Shown in pieces: positions 1 to 5,583 of a DNA stretch of 7,016 nucleotides; position 1 is the first letter of the stretch, and each line of letters starts with the position of its first letter. The notes beneath the pieces were generated by a model that saw only the letters and a list, made by a program, of their open reading frames with translations, was not told the origin of the DNA and did no database searches. This DNA comes from an uncultured Candidatus Melainabacteria bacterium. GTDB lineage: Bacteria; Cyanobacteriota; Vampirovibrionia; Gastranaerophilales; Gastranaerophilaceae. The stretch is taken from assembly GCA_934773085.1 (NCBI GenBank), contig CAKVMU010000090.1, forward strand, positions 1 through 7,016, given 5' to 3'. Made by a program: the position numbers and the translations under genes.

Positions 1-13
1 TATAAGTACAATA

Positions 14-1186
14 TTATGCCCCATTGTGAGCCTTCATTTCAACCAAGCTGTCACCACCGATTTTCGTCAACAATTCGTCCGCAAGAATAATTGCAACTCT
101 CGCTTCCGCAACAACTGAACATGCTGGAACAGCACACACATCAGACCTTTCAAAGTGAGCATTCGCCGGAGACATGTCTTTTAAATCTACAGTAGCCAGA
201 GATTTTCTCATCGTAGGTATCGGTTTCATTGTTCCTTTGATTATCAAAGTTTCTCCGTTTGAAATACCGCCTTCAATTCCGCCTGCATTATTAGTTTGGC
301 GATAAACTTCTTTACTCTTACTTACAAATATTTCATCATGCATTTGAGAGCCGGACAAATGTGCAGCCTCAACACCAGCTCCGACTTCAACAGCCTTAAC
401 CGCAGGAATACTCATAACCGCCTGTGCTAATCTGCCATCCAAAGCCATATCCCACTGTGCGTACGAACCTAATCCGACCGGCAAATTTCCGAATATCACC
501 TCAAATTTACCACCTAATGTGTCGCCATCCTGAGCTGCAGCATCTATTGCATTACGCATTCTGTCAGCAGTCAAATCATCTGCACACATTACATCTGATT
601 TTTCTGATTTTTCTTTAATCAATGTATATGTTTTTGGATAAAAATCCAACTTAACGTTTCCAATTTGCACAACGTGAGAAAAGCCCATTATTCCAAACTC
701 TTTCAAGATTTGTTTTGCAACAGAGCCCACTGCAACTTCAATTGCAGTCTTTCTTGCGCTTGAGCGTTCCAATACATCTCTTAAATCACTCAAGTGATAT
801 TTTACAGAACCAGCATAATCAGCATGCCCCGGACGAGCCTTAGTAAAAGCCTTTTCCTCAATTTTTTTGAGCATATCTTCGGTTGGATAATCATAACTGA
901 GAGGAGACATTACATCTTCCCAATTCTCAAAATCTTTATTTTTTATCTCTAAACAGATGGGCGCACCAGTAGTTTTTCCGAATCTGACTCCGGCCTTTAT
1001 CTCAACGGTATCTTGCTCAATCTGCATTCTGCCGCCCCTGCCATAACCAACCTGTCGGCGTGCTAAATCTTTATTTATAACATCCGGTTTTATTCTGAAT
1101 CCTGCCGGAACACCTTCTATAATGGCTGTCAGACATTTGCCATGACTCTCTCCGGAGGTTAAAAATCTAAATTTCTTCATTGTCAT
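14..1186 (-). CDS. aroC: Chorismate synthase (long type, 390 aa)
   Basis: Catalyses the last shikimate-pathway step, 5-enolpyruvylshikimate-3-phosphate to chorismate, using reduced FMN in the cytoplasm. Counting from the ATG at 1186, visible signatures are the N-terminal GESHG block (residues 12-16, His15), GYGRGGRM (47-54), ERSSARKTA (140-148), MKPIPT (320-325) and the C-terminal HFERSDVCAVPA (344-355). The NWEDVM block (88-93) and the total length match the longer bacterial form rather than the ~360 aa enterobacterial one. The frame stays open to an ATG at 1234, but those 16 extra codons are the terminator hairpin itself. A TATAAT lies exactly six bases before the 1186 ATG (MTMKKF). A second ATG at 1180 (MKKF) is the other plausible start. 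No Shine-Dalgarno is seen before either. The stop is complete near the left edge. Family assignment is very secure; the exact start is fairly secure. Confidence 0.97.
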   Translation of the reverse strand: MTMKKFRFLTSGESHGKCLTAIIEGVPAGFRIKPDVINKDLARRQVGYGRGGRMQIEQDTVEIKAGVRFGKTTGAPICLEIKNKDFENWEDVMSPLSYDYPTEDMLKKIEEKAFTKARPGHADYAGSVKYHLSDLRDVLERSSARKTAIEVAVGSVAKQILKEFGIMGFSHVVQIGNVKLDFYPKTYTLIKEKSEKSDVMCADDLTADRMRNAIDAAAQDGDTLGGKFEVIFGNLPVGLGSYAQWDMALDGRLAQAVMSIPAVKAVEVGAGVEAAHLSGSQMHDEIFVSKSKEVYRQTNNAGGIEGGISNGETLIIKGTMKPIPTMRKSLATVDLKDMSPANAHFERSDVCAVPACSVVAEARVAIILADELLTKIGGDSLVEMKAHNGA

Positions 1187-1221
1187 AGAATTATTATAAA
1201 ACAATGAGGCGCCTGCTGCAA
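1187..1221 (-). promoter_or_regulatory. Candidate aroC promoter, overlapping the upstream terminator
   Basis: On the minus strand a perfect TATAAT occupies 1198-1193, followed by six bases and the ATG at 1186. Transcription would therefore start at about the A of the start codon, giving a leaderless mRNA. The best -35-like hexamer at 17-nt spacing is TTGCAG (1221-1216), only a half match, sitting in the apex of the terminator hairpin. The -10 is clear. The -35 and the start point are inferred. Confidence 0.5.
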
Positions 1222-1237
1222 GCAGGCGCCTCATTGT
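1194..1237 (-). terminator. Intrinsic terminator after the ispG / small secreted protein unit
   Basis: A perfect 17-bp inverted repeat (arms 1201-1217 and 1221-1237, right arm AGCAGGCGCCTCATTGT on the plus strand) closes a 3-nt loop (1218-1220). On the minus strand it is followed by TTTTATAAT, a short and imperfect U-tract. It begins 9 nt after the stop codon of the small secreted protein gene, the usual place for a terminator. The weak U-tract leaves room for partial read-through into aroC. Confidence 0.8.
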
Positions 1238-1246
1238 AATTAAATC

Positions 1247-1570
1247 TTATAAATCCGAATATGACGGAGAAGGACTTACATCGTGATGTAGTCTATCCGG
1301 CTCATCAATTGACGGATCAATATAACTGTATAGTTTTCTGCAAACATTCAAAGCCTTATTTTGCGATTTTTCATACAAAGGCTCTACTGATTTACCATTC
1401 ACTCTATTTTTCTGCATAAAAACATCTTCCGCAGTTATTTGTGAGTAACCAGAATTAAGTAAATACTCAGCATCTGTAGTTTCTTCAACTGTAACAGCTG
1501 CCATTGCAGGAACAGATATAAGTGCACTAAACACTAAAGCTAACAATAAATTTCTTCTCATAACACCCAT
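1247..1570 (-). CDS. Small secreted protein of unknown function (107 aa)
   Basis: Not recognised as a named family. The N-terminus is a classic Sec signal peptide: basic MGVMRRN, a hydrophobic stretch at residues 8-20, then AMA (22-24) with likely cleavage before AVTV. The mature part, about 83 aa, is hydrophilic and mildly acidic. It has a single cysteine (Cys77), so no internal disulfide is expected, and ends in a Pro/Ser/Asp/His-rich tail (HHDVSPSPSYSDL). No transmembrane segment or lipobox is visible. The ATG lies 2 nt after the ispG stop, so it is probably translated by coupling to ispG. An alternative ATG at 1561 (MRRNLL) would still give a good signal peptide. A terminator follows 9 nt after the stop, so ispG and this gene form a complete unit. 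Product is likely periplasmic or surface-exposed. Confidence 0.75.
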   Translation of the reverse strand: MGVMRRNLLLALVFSALISVPAMAAVTVEETTDAEYLLNSGYSQITAEDVFMQKNRVNGKSVEPLYEKSQNKALNVCRKLYSYIDPSIDEPDRLHHDVSPSPSYSDL

Positions 1571-1572
1571 TC

Positions 1573-2634
1573 TTATTTAACTGAACTATATGATTCCATT
1601 ATAATCTTTTCCAATGAATTAATCAAGTCTGCCTCCGGAACTCTGGCAATGATTTCGCCTTTTTTGAAGATATAACCTTCCTTAATTGCTCCAGCTATAC
1701 CAAAATCAGCATGTTTAGCTTCTCCAGGGCCATTAACAGGGCATCCCATTACCGCAATTGTAATAGGCATATCAAGATTTTTAAATCTCTCTTCTACCTT
1801 TTTAGCCAAACCGATTAAATCAATCTGGGTTCTTCCGCAAGTCGGGCAAGAAATAAAATTAACTCCTCTTTCTCTCAATCCAAGCGCTTTAAGAATTCCG
1901 AAGCCTGCCTCAACTTCTTCAACAGGATTTTCAGTCAAAGAAACCCTTATTGTATCACCAATACCTTCACTCAAGAGAGTTCCCAATCCTACCGATGATT
2001 TAATAAGTCCTGATTTTAATGTACCCGCTTCTGTAACACCCAAATGAAGCGGATAATCAATCATTGTTGAAACTTTTCTATACGCTTCTATTGTAGTAGG
2101 TACATCAGAAGATTTTAGAGATAACTTAATATCATAAAAATTCAAGTCTTCTAATATTTCAATATGGCGCATTGCGCTCTTTATCATTTTTTCATGGAGC
2201 GGAATATCCAACGCTGCGAATTCTTTTTCAAGAGAACCAGCATTAATACCGATTCTTATAGGAACACCGTGCGACTTAGCCGCTTCCACTACTTTTACAG
2301 TATGTTCCTTCTTTCCTATATTTCCCGGATTGATTCTTAACGCATGTATGCCGTTTTCAATACATTGCAAAGCTAGTCGATAATCGAAATGAATATCTGC
2401 AACCAACGGAACTGTCGATTTCTTGACAATATCTTTTATCGCAGCTGCTGCATCTTTGTTTAACACCGCTAAACGAACAATTTCGCAACCGGCAGATGCC
2501 AACTCTTCAATTTGTTCAAGTGTTTTAACAACATCTCTTGTGTCAGTATTACACATTGACTGAACACTAATCGGGGCATCGCCCCCAATTTTTACATTTC
2601 CTATAGAAATTTGTTTAGATTTTCTTCTTATCAT
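1573..2634 (-). CDS. ispG: 4-hydroxy-3-methylbut-2-enyl diphosphate synthase (IspG/GcpE)
   Basis: Penultimate MEP-pathway enzyme. It converts 2-C-methyl-D-erythritol 2,4-cyclodiphosphate to HMBPP with a 4Fe-4S cluster and reduced ferredoxin or flavodoxin. The N-terminal TIM-barrel half opens with the typical IGNVKIGGDAPISVQSM (residues 11-27) followed by NTDTRD (29-34). Mid-protein landmarks include ALRINPGNIG (98-107). The C-terminal iron-sulfur half carries CPTCGR (Cys263, Cys266) and GCPVNGPGEAKHAD (Cys298, Glu305), the cluster ligands of the family. At 353 aa it is the short bacterial form, without the large insert of plant and some other versions. The ATG at 2634 places the conserved start block as in homologues. 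It lies six bases after a TACAAT hexamer, and no Shine-Dalgarno is visible. It is divergent from the phosphoesterase gene and is followed by the small secreted protein gene. Confidence 0.98.
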   Translation of the reverse strand: MIRRKSKQISIGNVKIGGDAPISVQSMCNTDTRDVVKTLEQIEELASAGCEIVRLAVLNKDAAAAIKDIVKKSTVPLVADIHFDYRLALQCIENGIHALRINPGNIGKKEHTVKVVEAAKSHGVPIRIGINAGSLEKEFAALDIPLHEKMIKSAMRHIEILEDLNFYDIKLSLKSSDVPTTIEAYRKVSTMIDYPLHLGVTEAGTLKSGLIKSSVGLGTLLSEGIGDTIRVSLTENPVEEVEAGFGILKALGLRERGVNFISCPTCGRTQIDLIGLAKKVEERFKNLDMPITIAVMGCPVNGPGEAKHADFGIAGAIKEGYIFKKGEIIARVPEADLINSLEKIIMESYSSVK

Positions 2635-2674
2635 AGTATAATTGTACTATAAAAACAGATGAGGATAAAAATTT
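2633..2674. promoter_or_regulatory. Divergent promoter region between ispG and the phosphoesterase gene
   Basis: Only 40 nt separate the two start codons. A plus-strand TATAAT (2637-2642) and a minus-strand TACAAT (2646-2641) overlap face to face inside an inverted repeat ATAGTA-N6-TACTAT (2633-2650). The plus -10 predicts a start near 2649 and a ~26-nt leader. The minus -10 is six bases from the ispG ATG and predicts a leaderless ispG mRNA. No convincing -35 is seen on either side (plus: TTTAGA at 2614-2619; minus: TTTATC at 2669-2664). The two promoters would exclude each other sterically. Confidence 0.5.
2661..2664 (+). promoter_or_regulatory. Ribosome binding site of the metallophosphoesterase gene
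   Basis: GAGG lies 10 nt before the ATG at 2675, a slightly long but usable Shine-Dalgarno spacing. It contrasts with aroC and ispG, which have none. Confidence 0.55.
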
Positions 2675-3418
2675 ATGAAAATCGCAGTTATTTCTGATAT
2701 TCACGGTAATATGGAAGCTCTTGAAGCAGTTATGGAAGACATCAAAAAAGCCGGCTGCGAGAAAGTTTTTACACTTGGTGATTATGCAATGGCGGGTCCA
2801 GAACCTGCAATTGCCTTAGATTGGGCTATGAGCAAAGCTGAAAACCCTAATTACTACATGATTCAAGGTAATACCGATTTGATGATTGTTGACTACACTG
2901 ATAAGCTTTATAACGAATTAAAAGATAAAGCTCCTGTTATGGCAGAGGCTTTAAAAGACGATTTTTTGAGAATCAACCCCAATCAAAAAGATTTTTTAAG
3001 AAACCTACCTATTCAGCGTGAGGTTGAGCTTGAAGGGGTGAAATTCTTGCTGGTACACGGTTCTCCGAGAAGAAATAACGAAGATATTTTACCGGATACA
3101 AGAATGTCCGAAGTAGAAAGTATGCTCCACAATGTCGATGCAAACGTTGTTTTATGCGGACACACTCATATTCCATGCGGGTTCCAAACCCATACAAAAC
3201 AAACTGTTGTAAATGCCGGAAGTGTCGGAAGACCGTTTACTCCAGAACCAAAATCCTGTTGGCTTAAAATAACAGCCACTAACGGGCAATGTGTGTTTGA
3301 ACATAGATTTGTTGAATACAATATCGACCGTGCGTCAAGAAAGCTCAGAAAAAGAGAATTTATGGGCGCAAACAAACTCGCAAACACTCTTCTCGACCCA
3401 AAACTTCGCCACTTCTAG
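2675..3418 (+). CDS. Calcineurin-like metallophosphoesterase, YfcE/MJ0936-like
   Basis: Predicted cytoplasmic di-metal phosphodiesterase or phosphatase; the natural substrate cannot be read from the sequence. All metal-site motifs of the superfamily are present in order: DIHGN (Asp8, His10), GDYAMAGP (Asp36), GNTD (Asn66), VHGSPRR (His129) and GHTHIP (His163, His165), followed by VVNAGSVGRP (178-187), typical of the YfcE-like group. The length, 247 aa, exceeds the minimal ~160-180 aa phosphodiesterases because of a helical insert at roughly 70-115 and a basic C-terminal tail (217-247, SRKLRKRE). No signal peptide is seen. It has its own promoter-like TATAAT and a GAGG ribosome site. It is separated from ispH by 173 nt, so co-transcription is uncertain. 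It could be described as a serine/threonine-phosphatase-like protein, but nothing here supports that substrate choice. Confidence 0.9.
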   Translation: MKIAVISDIHGNMEALEAVMEDIKKAGCEKVFTLGDYAMAGPEPAIALDWAMSKAENPNYYMIQGNTDLMIVDYTDKLYNELKDKAPVMAEALKDDFLRINPNQKDFLRNLPIQREVELEGVKFLLVHGSPRRNNEDILPDTRMSEVESMLHNVDANVVLCGHTHIPCGFQTHTKQTVVNAGSVGRPFTPEPKSCWLKITATNGQCVFEHRFVEYNIDRASRKLRKREFMGANKLANTLLDPKLRHF

Positions 3419-3445
3419 GGTGGGGGTAAATATACTGGATTGTTT

Positions 3446-3516
3446 TGTCAAGACGACTAGTTTAATGTCTAGAGGTAGATGTGTTCAGTCGGTTGGCCAA
3501 GTCTACTGACTTGACG
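3446..3516 (+). other. Inverted-repeat region, possible structured RNA
   Basis: On the plus strand this part of the 3419-3591 non-coding gap can fold as a small three-way junction. Closing stem: TGTCAAG (3446-3452) with CTTGACG (3510-3516). Second stem: CTAG (3457-3460) with CTAG (3469-3472). Third stem: GGTAGAT (3474-3480) with GTCTACT (3501-3507, including wobbles). The closing stem is followed by a short TTTT, too weak to be called a terminator with confidence. It matches no RNA family that I recognise. Short stems can arise by chance, so this is tentative. Confidence 0.3.
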
Positions 3517-3539
3517 TTTTGCTGTGTTTAAGTTTTAAT
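3511..3539 (+). promoter_or_regulatory. Candidate promoter of the ispH-rpsA operon
   Basis: TTGACG (3511-3516), a 17-nt spacer and TTTAAT (3534-3539) form a sigma70-type promoter with one mismatch per hexamer. It is the best such match in the gap. Predicted start is near 3546, leaving a ~46-nt leader before the TTG start of ispH. A ribosomal-protein gene in the unit makes a good promoter here expected. Confidence 0.5.
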
Positions 3540-3569
3540 GGACTTACTGAGGTTTACCTCTAGTCCATT
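3537..3569. repeat. Inverted repeat / hairpin upstream of ispH
   Basis: Outer arms AATGGACT (3537-3544) and AGTCCATT (3562-3569) enclose a second stem, GAGG (3549-3552) with CCTC (3557-3560) and a TTTA loop. No U-tract follows on either strand, so it is not an ordinary terminator. It overlaps the -10 of the candidate ispH promoter. TACCTCTAG (3555-3563) is also perfectly complementary to CTAGAGGTA (3469-3477), which gives a competing long-range pairing. Confidence 0.55.
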
Positions 3570-3591
3570 TAGAAAGTGATTTATACAATCA

Positions 3592-4458
3592 TTGAACAGT
3601 CGAAATATAAAACTGGCAAAATTTGCAGGGTTCTGTTACGGAGTAAAACGTGCTGTTGAAACAGCTAAAAAATTAAAATCCGAAAACCCTGATAAAAATG
3701 TGTACATCCTTGGGGAACTAATTCACAATACTGATGTTATAAAAGAATTAGAATCCTTAGGCATAAAAACCATATACGAAGTTCCGGAAAAAGGGAATGG
3801 AATTTGTATTGTAAGAAGCCATGGCGAAGCTCCGGAAGTTTTTGAAAAGCTCAAAAATGCAGGATTTGAAGTTGTTGATTTGACTTGTCCGGACGTCAAA
3901 AAAGTGCAACAAAGAGCGATTGAACTTGCAAAAAATGATTACTTTGTTGTAATCGTCGGCAAGCCTAACCATCCGGAAGTAATGGCAATCAAAGCGAATG
4001 CAGATTTATATTCTGATAAAGTTGTTGTTGCAACTACAATAGAAGAACTTGCGCCGTATGAGGCACAGATAAAGTCACACAGAAAAGCCGGCGTTGTTGT
4101 TCAGACAACACAAATGCTTTCTTCTTTGAATTTGATTGTGAATTATCTAAACTCCATTGCTAAAGAAATTCTTATTTATAATACCATATGCCAGTCCACC
4201 GCAATGAGACAAAAAGAGGCAAAAGAACTTGCACAGGAAAGCGATTTAATGATAGTTGTAGGCTCTAAAAAAAGTGCAAATACAACTCACCTCGCAGAAA
4301 TTTTAAAAGATTGCACAAAAACTATTCATATTGAAAATGATACAGAACTCAATAATGATGCAATAGAAAGTGCAAACAACATAGGAATTACAGCCGGAGC
4401 ATCCACTCCGCAATCAATTATAAATAACGTTATAGATAAAATAAAAGGAGGACTATAA
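3592..4458 (+). CDS. ispH: 4-hydroxy-3-methylbut-2-enyl diphosphate reductase (IspH/LytB), TTG start
   Basis: Last MEP-pathway enzyme; reduces HMBPP to IPP and DMAPP with a 4Fe-4S cluster in the cytoplasm. Cluster cysteines are Cys15 (FCYGVKRAV), Cys99 (DLTCPDV) and Cys200 (NTICQST). Substrate-pocket residues are in place: His45 (GELIHN), His77 (RSHG), His127 and Glu129 (NHPE), Thr172 (QTTQ), Ser228 and Asn230 (SKKSANT) and Ser271 (GAST). At 288 aa it is normal length. The frame has no ATG before the conserved KLAKFAGFCYG block, and an in-frame stop lies at 3577-3579, so TTG at 3592 is the only reasonable start. No Shine-Dalgarno is visible at normal spacing. rpsA starts 3 nt after the stop, in the same frame, so the pair is surely co-transcribed. 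Function is very secure. Confidence 0.97.
   Translation: MNSRNIKLAKFAGFCYGVKRAVETAKKLKSENPDKNVYILGELIHNTDVIKELESLGIKTIYEVPEKGNGICIVRSHGEAPEVFEKLKNAGFEVVDLTCPDVKKVQQRAIELAKNDYFVVIVGKPNHPEVMAIKANADLYSDKVVVATTIEELAPYEAQIKSHRKAGVVVQTTQMLSSLNLIVNYLNSIAKEILIYNTICQSTAMRQKEAKELAQESDLMIVVGSKKSANTTHLAEILKDCTKTIHIENDTELNNDAIESANNIGITAGASTPQSIINNVIDKIKGGL
4444..4451 (+). promoter_or_regulatory. Strong ribosome binding site of rpsA
   Basis: AAAGGAGG, a near-ideal Shine-Dalgarno, lies 10 nt before the rpsA ATG and inside the last codons of ispH. It is the strongest ribosome site in the window, as expected for an abundant ribosomal protein. Confidence 0.85.
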
Positions 4459-4461
4459 ACT

Positions 4462-5514
4462 ATGACAGCTACAGAAATTCGTGATGAATTTGAAACCCTT
4501 CTCGAAGAAAGCTTTGCTAAAACAAACAGCGTTGCAGATATCGTTGAAGGTACAGTTATTAAAAAAGAATCAGATGGTTATTTGATTAGCGTTAAAGGCG
4601 CAAAAATGGAAGCTTTCCTTTCTAACAAGGAACTTTCAAGCGATGTTCCTGAATTGGAAATCGGTGATACAAGAGAATTCTATGTATTAAAAGAAGAAAA
4701 CAATGATGATGCAATGCTTCTTTCTCTTAAGAGAATCGCATTTGCTCAAGCTTGGGCTCAACTTAATGATGCTAAAATCCAAGGTGATACAATCCTTGCA
4801 AAAGTTGTTTCTACAGTTAAAGGCGGTGTTCTTGTTGACGTTGCTGACCTTAAAGGATTCATTCCTTCTTCTCAACTTAGAACTGGTACTCCGTTCGAAG
4901 GTCTTATCGATCAGAAAATCGAAGTTAAAGTTCTTGAAGCAGACCCTAAGAAAAACAAACTTATCCTTTCTCAAAGACAAGCAGTTGCTGAACAAAGAGA
5001 TCAAGTTGTTGACAACGTTCTTTCTTCTCTTGAAGAAGACCAAGTTGTTAAGGGTAACGTTGTAAGAATTACAGATTTCGGCGCATTCGTTGACATCAAC
5101 GGCATTGACGGTTTGCTTCCTATTTCTGAAATTTCTTGGCAAAGAATTAAACACCCTTCTGATGTTTTGACTCTTGGTGATACTATCGAAGTTAAAATTA
5201 TCAAAATTGACCACGAACTTAAGAGAATTTCACTTTCACTTAAGAGAATGGGCGAAAACCCTTGGCAACAAATCGAAGGTCAATTCGAAGAAGGTCAAAT
5301 CGTTAAAGGTACCGTTAACAAAGTTACTACATTCGGTGCATTCATCAACATTTTCCCTGGAGTAGAAGCTCTTCTTCCGGTTTCTGAAATGTCTGATGAA
5401 AACGTAAATCCATTCAATATGTTCAAAGTAGGTTCTGAAGTTGATGTATTAATCAAAAAATTCACTCCGAAAGAACACAGAATCGCATTGTCTGTTAAAG
5501 ACATTCAAAAATAG
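4462..5514 (+). CDS. rpsA: Ribosomal protein S1 (four S1 domains)
   Basis: RNA-binding protein of the 30S subunit that helps mRNA loading, or a close S1-family relative. Four OB-fold S1 repeats are visible: about residues 24-91 (GTVIKKESDGYLISV), 105-172 (divergent, VKGGVLVDVADLKGFIPSSQL), 193-262 (canonical, VKGNVVRITDFGAFVDI and IDGLLPISEIS) and 277-347 (canonical, VKGTVNKVTTFGAFINI and VEALLPVSEMS). The two C-terminal repeats carry the best RNA-binding signature (FGAFV/FGAFI). At 350 aa it resembles the shorter S1 proteins of Firmicutes and Cyanobacteria rather than the six-domain ~557 aa E. coli form. Codon use is visibly biased (leucine mostly CTT, arginine mostly AGA), unlike neighbours and typical of high expression. 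It follows ispH in the same frame after one stop codon and ends at an intrinsic terminator. Confidence 0.93.
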   Translation: MTATEIRDEFETLLEESFAKTNSVADIVEGTVIKKESDGYLISVKGAKMEAFLSNKELSSDVPELEIGDTREFYVLKEENNDDAMLLSLKRIAFAQAWAQLNDAKIQGDTILAKVVSTVKGGVLVDVADLKGFIPSSQLRTGTPFEGLIDQKIEVKVLEADPKKNKLILSQRQAVAEQRDQVVDNVLSSLEEDQVVKGNVVRITDFGAFVDINGIDGLLPISEISWQRIKHPSDVLTLGDTIEVKIIKIDHELKRISLSLKRMGENPWQQIEGQFEEGQIVKGTVNKVTTFGAFINIFPGVEALLPVSEMSDENVNPFNMFKVGSEVDVLIKKFTPKEHRIALSVKDIQK

Positions 5515-5533
5515 TAAGATTTACTTACAAAAT

Positions 5534-5569
5534 AGCCGGTTTGGGGTTGTTCCCTGAACCGGTTTTTTG
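5534..5569 (+). terminator. Intrinsic terminator of the ispH-rpsA operon
   Basis: The stem pairs CCGGTTTGGGG (5536-5546) with CCCTGAACCGG (5552-5562), 11 bp including two G-U pairs, around a 5-nt loop (TTGTT). Six T residues (5563-5568) follow directly. It starts about 20 nt after the rpsA stop. This is the best-formed terminator in the window. Confidence 0.92.
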
Positions 5570-5583
5570 TATATAATAAAGGT
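5547..5583 (+). promoter_or_regulatory. Candidate promoter of the P-loop NTPase gene, overlapping the rpsA terminator
   Basis: A perfect TATAAT (5572-5577) lies six bases before the ATG at 5584, predicting transcription from the A of the start codon and a leaderless mRNA. A TTGTTC (5547-5552) in the terminator loop is a weak -35 candidate at 19-nt spacing. GG at 5581-5582 is too close to the ATG to act as a Shine-Dalgarno. Confidence 0.5.

Noticed and set aside
1187..1234. In-frame N-terminal extension of aroC from an ATG at 1234 (MRRLLAAGASLFYNNS)
   Set aside because: These codons are the two arms of the perfect terminator hairpin, and homologues begin near MKKF. The promoter -10 also lies inside this stretch.
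3537..3569. Terminator for the phosphoesterase gene
   Set aside because: The hairpin is strong but no T-run follows on either strand, and it overlaps the likely ispH promoter.
3419..3591. Insertion-sequence or MITE remnant
   Set aside because: I found no matching terminal inverted repeats at the ends of the gap and no target-site duplication or transposase fragment.
4687..5214. 175-aa open frame antisense to rpsA
   Set aside because: Its composition (Asn, Phe, Lys, Arg, Ser rich, no domain) is what the complement of the biased rpsA codons gives. The plus-strand S1 domains are unambiguous.
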